Source of the DNA: Caldisericota bacterium
GTDB taxonomy: Bacteria > Caldisericota > Caldisericia > Cryosericales > Cryosericaceae
Reading direction: 5' to 3'
NCBI GenBank assembly: GCA_026390195.1
Contig: JAPLGK010000140.1
Coordinates: 1 to 5,355 of the forward strand
DNA length: 5,355 nt
This document shows, piece by piece, positions 1 to 5,355 of the stretch. The notes beneath the pieces are model-generated. The model was not told where the DNA came from, searched no databases, and saw only the letters and a program-made list of their open reading frames with translations. Each line of letters opens with the position of its first letter. The first letter of the stretch is position 1. The position numbers and the translations under genes were made by a program.

Positions 1-2
1 AG

Positions 3-1160
3 CCTACCAAGCCCTGCCTCGACTTTGACCTGGGGCTCTGTCTGGCTCCGTGTGGCAACAGGTGTTCCCATGCTGAGTATGTCCAGGCAGTAGAGAACCT
101 TTCGGAGTTTCTGAACGGCAAGATGCGTTCGTTGCTGAGGCAGCTTGAAAACGCCATGGACCAGGCGTCTCGGTCGCAGCAATACGAGCGGGCCGTGCGC
201 CATCGTGACTCCTATCTTGCGATGAAGGGACTATTTGAGCGGTACGCGGTGTTTGCACCCCGGGCGCGAGACATGGATGTCTTCGCGTTTCATCAACAGG
301 GGAATCTTGTGGCCGTTGTCCGGCAAGCACTTCGCGAGGGAAGGCTGATCGCTTCCACAGAGTTCATCTATGACCTGGAAGGCAAGGAGGCTCTCGATGC
401 AGTCATGCGGGCGGATCTTATCATCGATTTCTACCACCGGTTTCGTGTAGCTGCTCCGGCGCGGATAGCTGTCGACGCTGTGGGCGCCGAAGCGACAATT
501 GTGCGCGAGCGGCTGCGGGAGGCTCTAGGGCCTGCGATTTCCCTGGCGTCGCCACGTTCGACAGAGACCTCGCGGCTCCTGCGCTTTGCAGCCGAGAACG
601 CGGAACAGAAACTGATTGCATCGACGCGTGCGAGTGACATCCCTGCCCAGCTGTCAGTTCTGAAGGCGGTCTTGGACCTTGAACACGTGCCCGTCCGTAT
701 CGAGGGATACGACGTATCGAACATCTCAGGAAAGGACGCTACCGTTTCCATGGTGGTTTTTGTGGCTGGCAAACCGGCGAGGGATCAGTACAGGCTGTTC
801 AACATGCGCTCCCTGGATACGCCGAACGATCCGGCAATGCTTGCAGAGGCTCTTGCGCGGCGCTTCGCAAGATGGAGGGACATCGCTTTCGGTGATCCTG
901 CGAGTCTCCTGCTGATCGACGGTGGGCTTTCGCAACTGGGAGCCATATGTGCTGTGCGCGACGATGCTGGTGTGGATGTGCCTGTTGTGGGCATCGCCAA
1001 GAAGGAAGAACTGCTGTACCGTGAAGGGACACCGGAACCGGTACGGCTCTCACACGATTCCGGCGCTTTGCTGTTGCTCATGGCGATTCGGGACGAAGCT
1101 CATCGCTTTGGCAAGCGGGAGTTTCACAAACGCCACGAACGTCCTCTGAAGCACCGCTGA
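3..1160 (+). CDS. uvrC: UvrABC system protein C (excinuclease subunit), 5'-truncated by the window edge, no C-terminal HhH domain
   Basis: UvrC makes the dual incisions of bacterial nucleotide excision repair after UvrB has been loaded on damaged DNA. The reading frame is open from the left edge, and family similarity begins well before the first ATG at 123, so the true start and the N-terminal GIY-YIG nuclease domain lie outside. Numbering from the codon at 3: Cys5, Cys13 and Cys17 match the iron-sulphur cysteines of UvrC. FLNGK (36-40) leads into the UvrB-binding UVR motif (about 45-77). The RNase H-like endonuclease domain occupies about 230-370, with GYDVSN (Asp237), LLIDGG (Asp306) and RDEAH (His367) matching the catalytic Asp-Asp-His set. 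The protein ends 18 residues after His367, whereas known full-length UvrCs continue into a tandem helix-hairpin-helix domain. The stop is followed at once by the next gene's ribosome binding site. The identification is secure; whether the short C-terminus is native is discussed under findings. Confidence 0.96.
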   Translation, partial: PTKPCLDFDLGLCLAPCGNRCSHAEYVQAVENLSEFLNGKMRSLLRQLENAMDQASRSQQYERAVRHRDSYLAMKGLFERYAVFAPRARDMDVFAFHQQGNLVAVVRQALREGRLIASTEFIYDLEGKEALDAVMRADLIIDFYHRFRVAAPARIAVDAVGAEATIVRERLREALGPAISLASPRSTETSRLLRFAAENAEQKLIASTRASDIPAQLSVLKAVLDLEHVPVRIEGYDVSNISGKDATVSMVVFVAGKPARDQYRLFNMRSLDTPNDPAMLAEALARRFARWRDIAFGDPASLLLIDGGLSQLGAICAVRDDAGVDVPVVGIAKKEELLYREGTPEPVRLSHDSGALLLLMAIRDEAHRFGKREFHKRHERPLKHR

Positions 1161-1166
1161 TTTCGA

Positions 1167-1172
1167 AAGGAG
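1167..1172 (+). promoter_or_regulatory. Strong Shine-Dalgarno site (AAGGAG) for the membrane protein gene
   Basis: AAGGAG lies 5 nt before the ATG at 1178, inside the 17-nt gap after the uvrC stop. It fixes the start of the downstream gene. It also shows that the uvrC frame ends at a normal gene boundary, not at a stretch of eroded coding sequence. Confidence 0.85.
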
Positions 1173-1177
1173 ACCCT

Positions 1178-1534
1178 ATGGACCTCATCATTCGTCTGTT
1201 GCTGAATGCTTCGGTTTTTCTGCTCGTCAGCCAGGTGGTCCCCGGCTTCGAGGTTGCCTCGCTATGGACAGCGTTATGGGCGGCGCTCATCTTCGGGTTC
1301 GTGAACGCTCTCATTCGCCCGATCCTGCTCGCCATAAGCCTTCCACTGAGCATTCTGAGTCTTGGACTGTTCACGCTCGTCATCGACGCAGCGGTCATGG
1401 CTCTGACAGCATGGCTGGTCCGGGGCTTTGACGTACACGGTTTCCTGGCGGCGCTTATCGGGTGGGTGCTCGTCTCCTTCGGGAGCATGATTGTTTCATC
1501 CTTGCTCAGGGACAACGCAGGGAAGCGAGCATGA
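1178..1534 (+). CDS. YvlD-like small integral membrane protein (PF04020, 'phage holin family 4_2')
   Basis: This 118-residue, strongly hydrophobic protein has about four predicted membrane helices (roughly 3-22, 29-47, 54-78 and 86-109). Between them are the conserved features of the YvlD / DUF360 family: VPGF (21-24), FVNALIRPIL (41-50), SLPLSILSLGLF (54-65) followed by TLVIDA, and a second RGFDVHGF turn (82-89). The length is typical. Despite the database label 'phage holin family', chromosomal members are not known lysis proteins and their role is unknown. B. subtilis YvlD belongs here. The basic C-terminal tail (RDNAGKRA) probably faces the cytoplasm. The gene sits 17 nt after uvrC, and its stop TGA overlaps the ATG of the PHP gene by 4 nt, so it is almost certainly cotranscribed and translationally coupled. 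The family call is fairly sure; no function is assigned. Confidence 0.85.
   Translation: MDLIIRLLLNASVFLLVSQVVPGFEVASLWTALWAALIFGFVNALIRPILLAISLPLSILSLGLFTLVIDAAVMALTAWLVRGFDVHGFLAALIGWVLVSFGSMIVSSLLRDNAGKRA
1519..1523 (+). promoter_or_regulatory. Ribosome binding site (AGGGA) selecting the PHP gene start
   Basis: AGGGA lies 7 nt before the ATG at 1531. It supports that start over an in-frame ATG at 1462, which would bury 23 extra residues without family similarity inside the preceding gene. From 1531, the metal-binding HxH motif falls at residues 10-12, the usual place close to the N-terminus of PHP proteins. Confidence 0.7.
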
Positions 1535-2262
1535 GTCCACGGATGCTTGGGGACTTCCACGTCCATACCGTCTTCTCCGGACATGCGTTCTCCACGCTTC
1601 AGGAAATGGTTGTAGCGGCGCAGGAACGTGACCTGAAGTATCTAGCCATCACGGACCATGGACCTGCGCGCCCGGACGGGCCCATGTTGGACTACTTCAA
1701 GAATCTCAACAGACAAGACACCTTGCGCGACTTGCCCGGGATCCAGGTACTCATAGGGGTCGAGGCCAACATCATCAATCTCTGGGGCGACCTGGACATG
1801 CCCGAGAAGTTGTTGCATGAGCTCGACGTCGTTATTGCCGGGTTCCACAACTCCACGGGGTATGGCGGATCGTCGGTTTCCGAGAACACGGGAGCCCTCA
1901 TCAAGGCTATCGAGAAAAACCGGATAACGGTCGTGGCTCATATTGGTGACCCCCGTTTTCCATATCCGGTAGATCTCGAAGAGTCGATTGCGGCCGCAGC
2001 AGCAAAGGGAGTGCTTGTCGAGCTGAACCAATCGGCGCTTCACACCTGGAAAGACGTCAACGTTGCTCACTACGGGCGCGTCCTGGAGCTCCTTGGCAAG
2101 TACCATGCCCCGATCCTGATGAGCTCGGATTCGCACATCTCCTACAGCGTAGGCATTGTGTCGGAGTGCGAGAGGCTTCTGGTTGCACACGGCATCGATC
2201 CAGTTTCTACGGTGAACTACTCGGAAGAACTGATCCAGCAGTACCTGGCCCCGCGGTCATGA
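1531..2262 (+). CDS. PHP-domain metal-dependent hydrolase, YcdX-like (putative phosphatase/phosphoesterase)
   Basis: This 243-residue protein is a single PHP (polymerase and histidinol phosphatase) barrel. The complete metal-ligand set seen in E. coli YcdX is present in order: HVH (His10, His12), GHAFST (His18), ITDHG (Asp42-His43), GVEANI (Glu78), AGFH (His106), AHIGDP (His137) and SSDSH (Asp200, His202). This predicts a trinuclear, probably zinc or manganese, active site. GVEANI, IAGFH and AITDHGP are shared closely with YcdX and set it apart from histidinol phosphatase and polymerase PHP domains. It is cytosolic, with no signal peptide. YcdX-type enzymes hydrolyse phosphate esters in vitro, but their physiological substrate is not established, and I assign none here. 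The start overlaps the preceding stop (ATGA at 1531-1534), and its own stop overlaps the hflX start in the same way (ATGA at 2259-2262). The subfamily is confident; the substrate is unknown. Confidence 0.92.
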   Translation: MSPRMLGDFHVHTVFSGHAFSTLQEMVVAAQERDLKYLAITDHGPARPDGPMLDYFKNLNRQDTLRDLPGIQVLIGVEANIINLWGDLDMPEKLLHELDVVIAGFHNSTGYGGSSVSENTGALIKAIEKNRITVVAHIGDPRFPYPVDLEESIAAAAAKGVLVELNQSALHTWKDVNVAHYGRVLELLGKYHAPILMSSDSHISYSVGIVSECERLLVAHGIDPVSTVNYSEELIQQYLAPRS

Positions 2263-3506
2263 GCGGCGAAGGCATCGCGCGAACGGCCGTTATTGTAAGC
2301 GTTCGCAGGATCGGCGAGATCGTCGATCCTGACCGCCCGGAAGAAACGCGACAGCTGGCCGAAGGCCTCGGAGTGGAAGTACTCGAGTCCAAAACCTATG
2401 TGCAGCGGACCCCTCAGCGTTTCCTGCTTGGCAAGGGGCAGGTCGAAGAGCTGCATGAGCTGCTGCAGGCCCTGCGGGCAGATCTCGTCATTTTCGACTC
2501 CGAGCTTACGCCTCCGCAGTATCGCCATATGATCGACCATCTCGAGAGCTCCGTGATGGATCGAGCCAGACTGATCCTGGAGACATTTGCCTCGCAGGCT
2601 CACACGGCCGAAGCAAAGAAGCGCGTCCGGATTGCCGAGCGTCTCTTCGAGCTCACGCAGCTGCGGGCGATGAACGCTGGGTATGACCAGCAGGCAGGCT
2701 ATATCGGCATGCGCGGGCCAGGCGAGACCCTGTTTCAGAAGCGCCGCAGAGCAAAGAGATCGGAGATCCACGATCTCCGTGAAGAGGTGAAGGAAGTCGA
2801 CACGCGGTATGCCATCAAAACGCACACTCGGCAGGAATCAGCGATTGCGAAGATAGCTGTGGTAGGGTACACGAATGCCGGCAAGAGCACGCTGATCAAT
2901 GTGCTGGCGGGATCCGAGCTGCTAGCTGAGGACAGGCTCTTTGCCACGCTGGACACGGCGGCAAGGCCGGCTCACTTTGGACGCCAGTCCGCTGTGCTGA
3001 TCGATACCGTCGGCTTCATCCGGGACCTGCCGGAATCACTGATGGATTCGTTTCGTTCGACTCTCGAGGAAGCCCGTGATGCGGACCTCCTCCTGCACAT
3101 TGTCGATGCGGGCGTGCGAGACTTGCAGGAGCGTATTCACGTCGTCGACACCGTTCTGGCACGCATTGGCTGCGCCGACATTCCCCGGGTGCTGATCTTC
3201 AACAAGATCGATACCGTCGGTCTGGCCAGGCGAGAAAAGGTTCTCCTCATCGGGACAGGATTCATGATCTCCGCTACGACTCTTGAGGGTGTCGATCGAC
3301 TCAAGGACCACGTTGCAGAAGCCCTGCTCCGTCGCGTTGTGCATGGGCGATATGTCATCCCGTTCACTGAGCCGGGAGCGCGAGCTGAAGTATATGCCGG
3401 CGCAGTTGTCCTGAATGAGAGGCTCACTGCGCAGAGTTGGATCATCGAAGCAGCCGGCGCAGCTCCCGGGGCCCGCCTCCCTCAGCGTTTCCTGCGAAAG
3501 GATTGA
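2259..3506 (+). CDS. hflX: GTPase HflX (ribosome-associated), divergent
   Basis: HflX is a cytosolic GTPase that binds the 50S subunit and splits stalled or hibernating ribosomes in the species studied. From the ATG at 2259 it is 415 residues. The N-terminal HflX domain includes FLLGKGQVEEL (55-65), the FDSELTPPQ segment (79-87) and DRARLILETFA (101-111). A basic helical linker with the HflX signature RGPGET (152-157) leads to a G domain with G1 GYTNAGKST (203-211), G3 DTVGFI (249-254), G4 NKID (315-318) and G5 SAT (338-340). The C-terminal subdomain follows. The frame is open back to an ATG at 2166, but those 31 residues lie inside the PHP gene. The ATG that overlaps the PHP stop (ATGA) is preferred; no good Shine-Dalgarno precedes it, which suggests translation by reinitiation. 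Oddities are FATLDTAAR (228-236) where most HflX read FATLDPTTR or similar, and a weakened glycine-rich segment (see findings). HflX is a secure call. Confidence 0.95.
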   Translation: MSGEGIARTAVIVSVRRIGEIVDPDRPEETRQLAEGLGVEVLESKTYVQRTPQRFLLGKGQVEELHELLQALRADLVIFDSELTPPQYRHMIDHLESSVMDRARLILETFASQAHTAEAKKRVRIAERLFELTQLRAMNAGYDQQAGYIGMRGPGETLFQKRRRAKRSEIHDLREEVKEVDTRYAIKTHTRQESAIAKIAVVGYTNAGKSTLINVLAGSELLAEDRLFATLDTAARPAHFGRQSAVLIDTVGFIRDLPESLMDSFRSTLEEARDADLLLHIVDAGVRDLQERIHVVDTVLARIGCADIPRVLIFNKIDTVGLARREKVLLIGTGFMISATTLEGVDRLKDHVAEALLRRVVHGRYVIPFTEPGARAEVYAGAVVLNERLTAQSWIIEAAGAAPGARLPQRFLRKD

Positions 3507-3564
3507 CCGCCGCAACCCGGCGTTCCGGTACCCACCATGTGAACGCCTGCGAGCCCCGGCTCTA

Positions 3565-3592
3565 TTGGCAACGGGGACTGCGTTCATATAAT
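3565..3592 (+). promoter_or_regulatory. Sigma70-type promoter for queA-tgt
   Basis: The -35 box TTGGCA (3565-3570; 5 of 6 matches to TTGACA) is separated by 16 nt from a perfect -10 box TATAAT (3587-3592). Transcription would start near 3598-3600, giving a leader of about 66 nt before the GTG at 3666. There is no extended -10 TG. The near-consensus boxes in an otherwise GC-rich intergenic gap make this a convincing housekeeping promoter that uncouples queA-tgt from the upstream operon. Confidence 0.8.
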
Positions 3593-3648
3593 ACACTCTG
3601 CCGAACTGGAAACCGATGCATGGCGTGAGCGCACAGCGGGGTGGAGAG

Positions 3649-3654
3649 AAGGAG
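3649..3654 (+). promoter_or_regulatory. Ribosome binding site (AAGGAG) for queA, which has a GTG start
   Basis: AAGGAG is separated by 11 nt from the GTG at 3666, somewhat longer than the usual 5-9. No closer in-frame ATG, GTG or TTG exists, and translation from 3666 yields the expected QueA N-terminus (DFDYELP at residues 5-11). The GTG codon and the long spacer together suggest only moderate initiation. Confidence 0.7.
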
Positions 3655-3665
3655 TTGTACAGAGC

Positions 3666-4688
3666 GTGAATATAGGGGACTTCGACTACGAGCTGCCACA
3701 GGGGCTGATCGCGCAGACGCCTCTTGAACAGCGCGACCTCGCGCGTCTCATGGTCGTCGGCCGGGCGGCCGGGACGATTGAACACAAACGATTTCGTGAC
3801 CTGCCTGACTATCTGCGCCCTCGGGACGTGATCGTCGTCAACGATACACGTGTCAATGAGGCGAGCTTCACCTGCCGTAAAGATGCGACCGGTGCTGCCA
3901 TCGATGTGCTGTTGACGGCTCGGAAGTCGCCGACCCGCTTCATCGCGCTGGTGCGCCCTCTGAAGCGCCTGCACGTTGGGGAGACGTGCACCGTTACATC
4001 GGACGTGAGCCTGTGGCTGCTGGAACGCAACGACGATGGTGATGCGACGGTCGAATTCTCCCACGATCCATATGCCAGCGACGAGTTTAGGGCGAAGGCG
4101 CGGGTACAGATTCCCCCGTATATCAAGCAGTTCCCTGACGATCCTGGGGCGTATCAGACAGTCTATGCGCGCGAGCCGGGCTCCGTCGCTGCTCCGACGG
4201 CCGGCCTGCATTTCACCCCTGAGTTGCTGGCAAGGATACGGGCCCTCGGCATTGACATCCAGCACGTCACGCTCGATGTCGGACTGGGAACGTTCCAGCC
4301 GGTGCGTGTCGAGCGCGTCGAGGATCACCACATGCATACCGAGCGGTTCACACTGCCTGAGGAAACGGCGAAAGCCGTCAACGCAGCTCGTGCAAACCAC
4401 GCGACCGTGACTGCCGTCGGCACGACGGTCGCCAGGACACTGGAGTCGTGCATCAAGCCGGACGGGACCGTCAAAGCAGACAGCGGAGAGACGAGCATCT
4501 TCATCTTCCCTCCATATACATTTTGTGCTTTCGACCACCTTGTCACCAACTTCCACCTGCCAAAATCGACCCTGCTGATGCTTGTCGGAGCATTCATGGG
4601 GATGGACCTGATGTGGACAGCGTACCGCGAGGCAATACGGGAGCAGTACCGCTTCTTCAGCTTTGGCGATGCCATGCTGATCCTCTAG
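3666..4688 (+). CDS. queA: S-adenosylmethionine:tRNA ribosyltransferase-isomerase
   Basis: QueA transfers and isomerises the ribose of S-adenosylmethionine onto 7-aminomethyl-7-deazaguanine (preQ1) already present at the wobble position 34 of tRNAs with GUN anticodons, giving epoxyqueuosine. The 340-residue protein is within the normal family length. Hallmarks run end to end: DFDYELP (5-11) and IAQTPLEQRD (15-24), VVNDTRV (57-63), ALVRPLKRL (94-102), IPPYIK (149-154), YAREPGSVAAPTAGLHFT (167-184), DVGLGTFQPVRVE (204-216), MHTE (223-226), VGTTVARTLES (251-261), TNFHLPKSTLLMLV (294-307) and YRFFSFGDAMLI (328-339). It is a cytosolic enzyme. The start is GTG, chosen because it gives the canonical N-terminus. 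It is the first gene after its own promoter, and tgt, which acts one step earlier in the same pathway, follows after 9 nt. No key motif is missing. Confidence 0.97.
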   Translation: MNIGDFDYELPQGLIAQTPLEQRDLARLMVVGRAAGTIEHKRFRDLPDYLRPRDVIVVNDTRVNEASFTCRKDATGAAIDVLLTARKSPTRFIALVRPLKRLHVGETCTVTSDVSLWLLERNDDGDATVEFSHDPYASDEFRAKARVQIPPYIKQFPDDPGAYQTVYAREPGSVAAPTAGLHFTPELLARIRALGIDIQHVTLDVGLGTFQPVRVERVEDHHMHTERFTLPEETAKAVNAARANHATVTAVGTTVARTLESCIKPDGTVKADSGETSIFIFPPYTFCAFDHLVTNFHLPKSTLLMLVGAFMGMDLMWTAYREAIREQYRFFSFGDAMLIL

Positions 4689-4697
4689 GCGACTGAC

Positions 4698-5355
4698 ATG
4701 GCCATATTCGAAACGATCTGTCAGAGCACCACGGGACGCGAACGTACTGGTATCCTGACGACTGCGCATGGCACCGTGAGAACGCCTGTTTTCGTGCCTG
4801 TCGGCACACAGGCGACCGTCAAGGGGCTTACTCCAGAACAAGTGGCGGACATTGGGTTCGAGATGATCCTCTCGAACACCTATCACCTGTACCTTCAGCC
4901 AGGAGACGACGTCGTGCACGAAGCGGGCGGCCTCCATCGGTTCATGCACTGGAACCGGAGTATCCTCACCGACAGTGGTGGTTTCCAGGCCATGAGCCTA
5001 TCACGTATCAGCAAACGCAGTGACGACGGTATCGAGTTTCAATCCTTCATTGACGGCTCGAGACACATGTTCACGCCTGAACGCGTGATCGCCATAGAGA
5101 AGAACCTGGACGCCGACGTCGTCATGCCTCTGGACATCTGTACGCAGTATCCCTCAGAGCGCGTTGCCGCGGAAAGAGACCTTGCGCGGACTGTCTCCTG
5201 GTTCGGACGGGCGAAGAAGGCGATGGGTGAGTCGCATCAACTGCTGTTCGGGATCACGCAGGGTGGCTTCTATGGCGACCTGAGAGAGGAGTCGACCGAA
5301 CGCATCATGGAGATGGAACCGCAGGGATTTGCGATCGGAGGTCTCAGCGTAGGCG
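4698..5355 (+). CDS. tgt: Queuine/preQ1 tRNA-guanine transglycosylase, N-terminal part (cut by the right edge)
   Basis: Bacterial Tgt exchanges guanine-34 for preQ1 in tRNAs for Asp, Asn, His and Tyr. The window holds the first 219 codons of a protein that usually has about 370-390. Visible motifs are VRTPVFVPVGTQATVKGL (27-44), the ILTDSGGFQ segment (89-97) with Asp92 matching the active-site aspartate (Asp102 in Zymomonas Tgt), IDGS and FTPERV (118-130), MPLDICTQYP (143-152) with the base-recognising Asp146 in place, LFGITQGG (183-190) and AIGGLSVG (212-219) at the edge. The catalytic nucleophile Asp and the zinc site would lie beyond position 5355. The ATG at 4698 has only a weak preceding AGGC-like site and follows the queA stop by 9 nt, so it is probably coupled to queA translation. 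The assignment is firm; completeness of the 3' part cannot be judged. Confidence 0.96.
   Translation, partial: MAIFETICQSTTGRERTGILTTAHGTVRTPVFVPVGTQATVKGLTPEQVADIGFEMILSNTYHLYLQPGDDVVHEAGGLHRFMHWNRSILTDSGGFQAMSLSRISKRSDDGIEFQSFIDGSRHMFTPERVIAIEKNLDADVVMPLDICTQYPSERVAAERDLARTVSWFGRAKKAMGESHQLLFGITQGGFYGDLREESTERIMEMEPQGFAIGGLSVG

Larger units (their letters stand above)
3507..3665 (+). other. Intergenic region with promoter and untranslated leader of queA-tgt
   Basis: This 159-nt gap is the only one of any size in the window. It contains a short dyad (3551-3562), a sigma70-type promoter (3565-3592), a leader of about 66 nt, a possible 17-codon leader ORF (3616-3669) and the queA ribosome binding site. 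I see no tRNA, no preQ1 riboswitch-like fold and no clear intrinsic terminator for hflX, so some read-through from the upstream operon is possible. Confidence 0.7.

Noticed and set aside
1178..1534. Prophage lysis gene, from the 'phage holin family' label
   Set aside because: No endolysin, phage or integrase gene is nearby, and the gene is embedded in a housekeeping operon. This family is widespread on bacterial chromosomes.
1078..1584. A 168-codon minus-strand frame over the membrane protein gene
   Set aside because: It has no recognisable motif, is opposite a gene with good family similarity and a ribosome binding site, and fits the usual antisense shadow of GC-rich coding sequence.
3508..3522. 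Possible intrinsic terminator (CGCCG-CAACC-CGGCG) right after the hflX stop
   Set aside because: The stem is only 5 bp and is followed by TTCC with no U-tract, so it is too weak to call.
3593..3665. preQ1 riboswitch in the queA leader
   Set aside because: The leader lacks the short C-rich loop hairpin and A-rich tail of class I preQ1 aptamers, and I can see no convincing pseudoknot. QueA also acts after preQ1 is already in tRNA.
3758..3773. Tandem 8-bp repeat CGGCCGGG x2 in queA
   Set aside because: It encodes a GRAAG stretch in frame, and two copies of a GC-only octamer are easily explained by codon bias in GC-rich DNA.
3036..4949. A very long open frame (637 codons, GTG start) on the minus strand across hflX, queA and tgt
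   Set aside because: It is codon-aligned and antisense to three + strand genes that all share the same frame, so it stays open wherever those genes avoid TTA, CTA and TCA codons. Its translation shows no recognisable domain, and all three sense genes are strongly conserved families.

Overview
The window is a gene-dense piece of a bacterial chromosome. All six recognisable genes lie on the + strand. The DNA is moderately GC-rich by eye, with GC-biased third codon positions. The gene set (UvrC, a YvlD-like membrane protein, a YcdX-like PHP protein, HflX, QueA, bacterial-type Tgt) is clearly bacterial, and nothing points to a phage, plasmid or mobile element. I cannot name the phylum. The divergent HflX and the unusually short UvrC suggest a lineage away from the well-studied Proteobacteria and Firmicutes, but that is inference.

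Layout: (1) positions 3-1160 are the 3' two-thirds or so of uvrC, which enters from the left edge. (2) 1178-1534 is a small four-helix membrane protein of the YvlD / 'phage holin 4_2' family. (3) 1531-2262 is a PHP-fold metal-dependent hydrolase resembling E. coli YcdX. (4) 2259-3506 is hflX. These four are very tightly packed (17-nt gap, then two 4-nt ATGA stop/start overlaps) and look like one transcript whose promoter is off the left edge. (5) 3507-3665 is the only real intergenic gap. It holds a strong sigma70-type promoter, TTGGCA-N16-TATAAT, and a leader of about 66 nt. (6) 3666-4688 is queA. (7) 4698 to the right edge is the first 219 codons of tgt, 9 nt after queA.

How the genes fit together: queA and tgt are consecutive steps of tRNA queuosine synthesis (Tgt inserts preQ1 at position 34, QueA then builds epoxyqueuosine from it). 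They form a classic two-gene unit with its own promoter. The upstream unit is mixed: nucleotide excision repair (UvrC), a membrane protein of unknown role, a PHP hydrolase of unknown substrate and the ribosome-associated GTPase HflX.

I see no CRISPR array, RNA gene, insertion sequence or new multi-gene defence-type system. The points most worth a second look are the UvrC that stops just after its catalytic histidine with no helix-hairpin-helix domain, the altered switch I and glycine-rich segment of HflX, and the queA leader, which has a dyad against the -35 box and a 17-codon ORF whose stop overlaps the queA GTG start.
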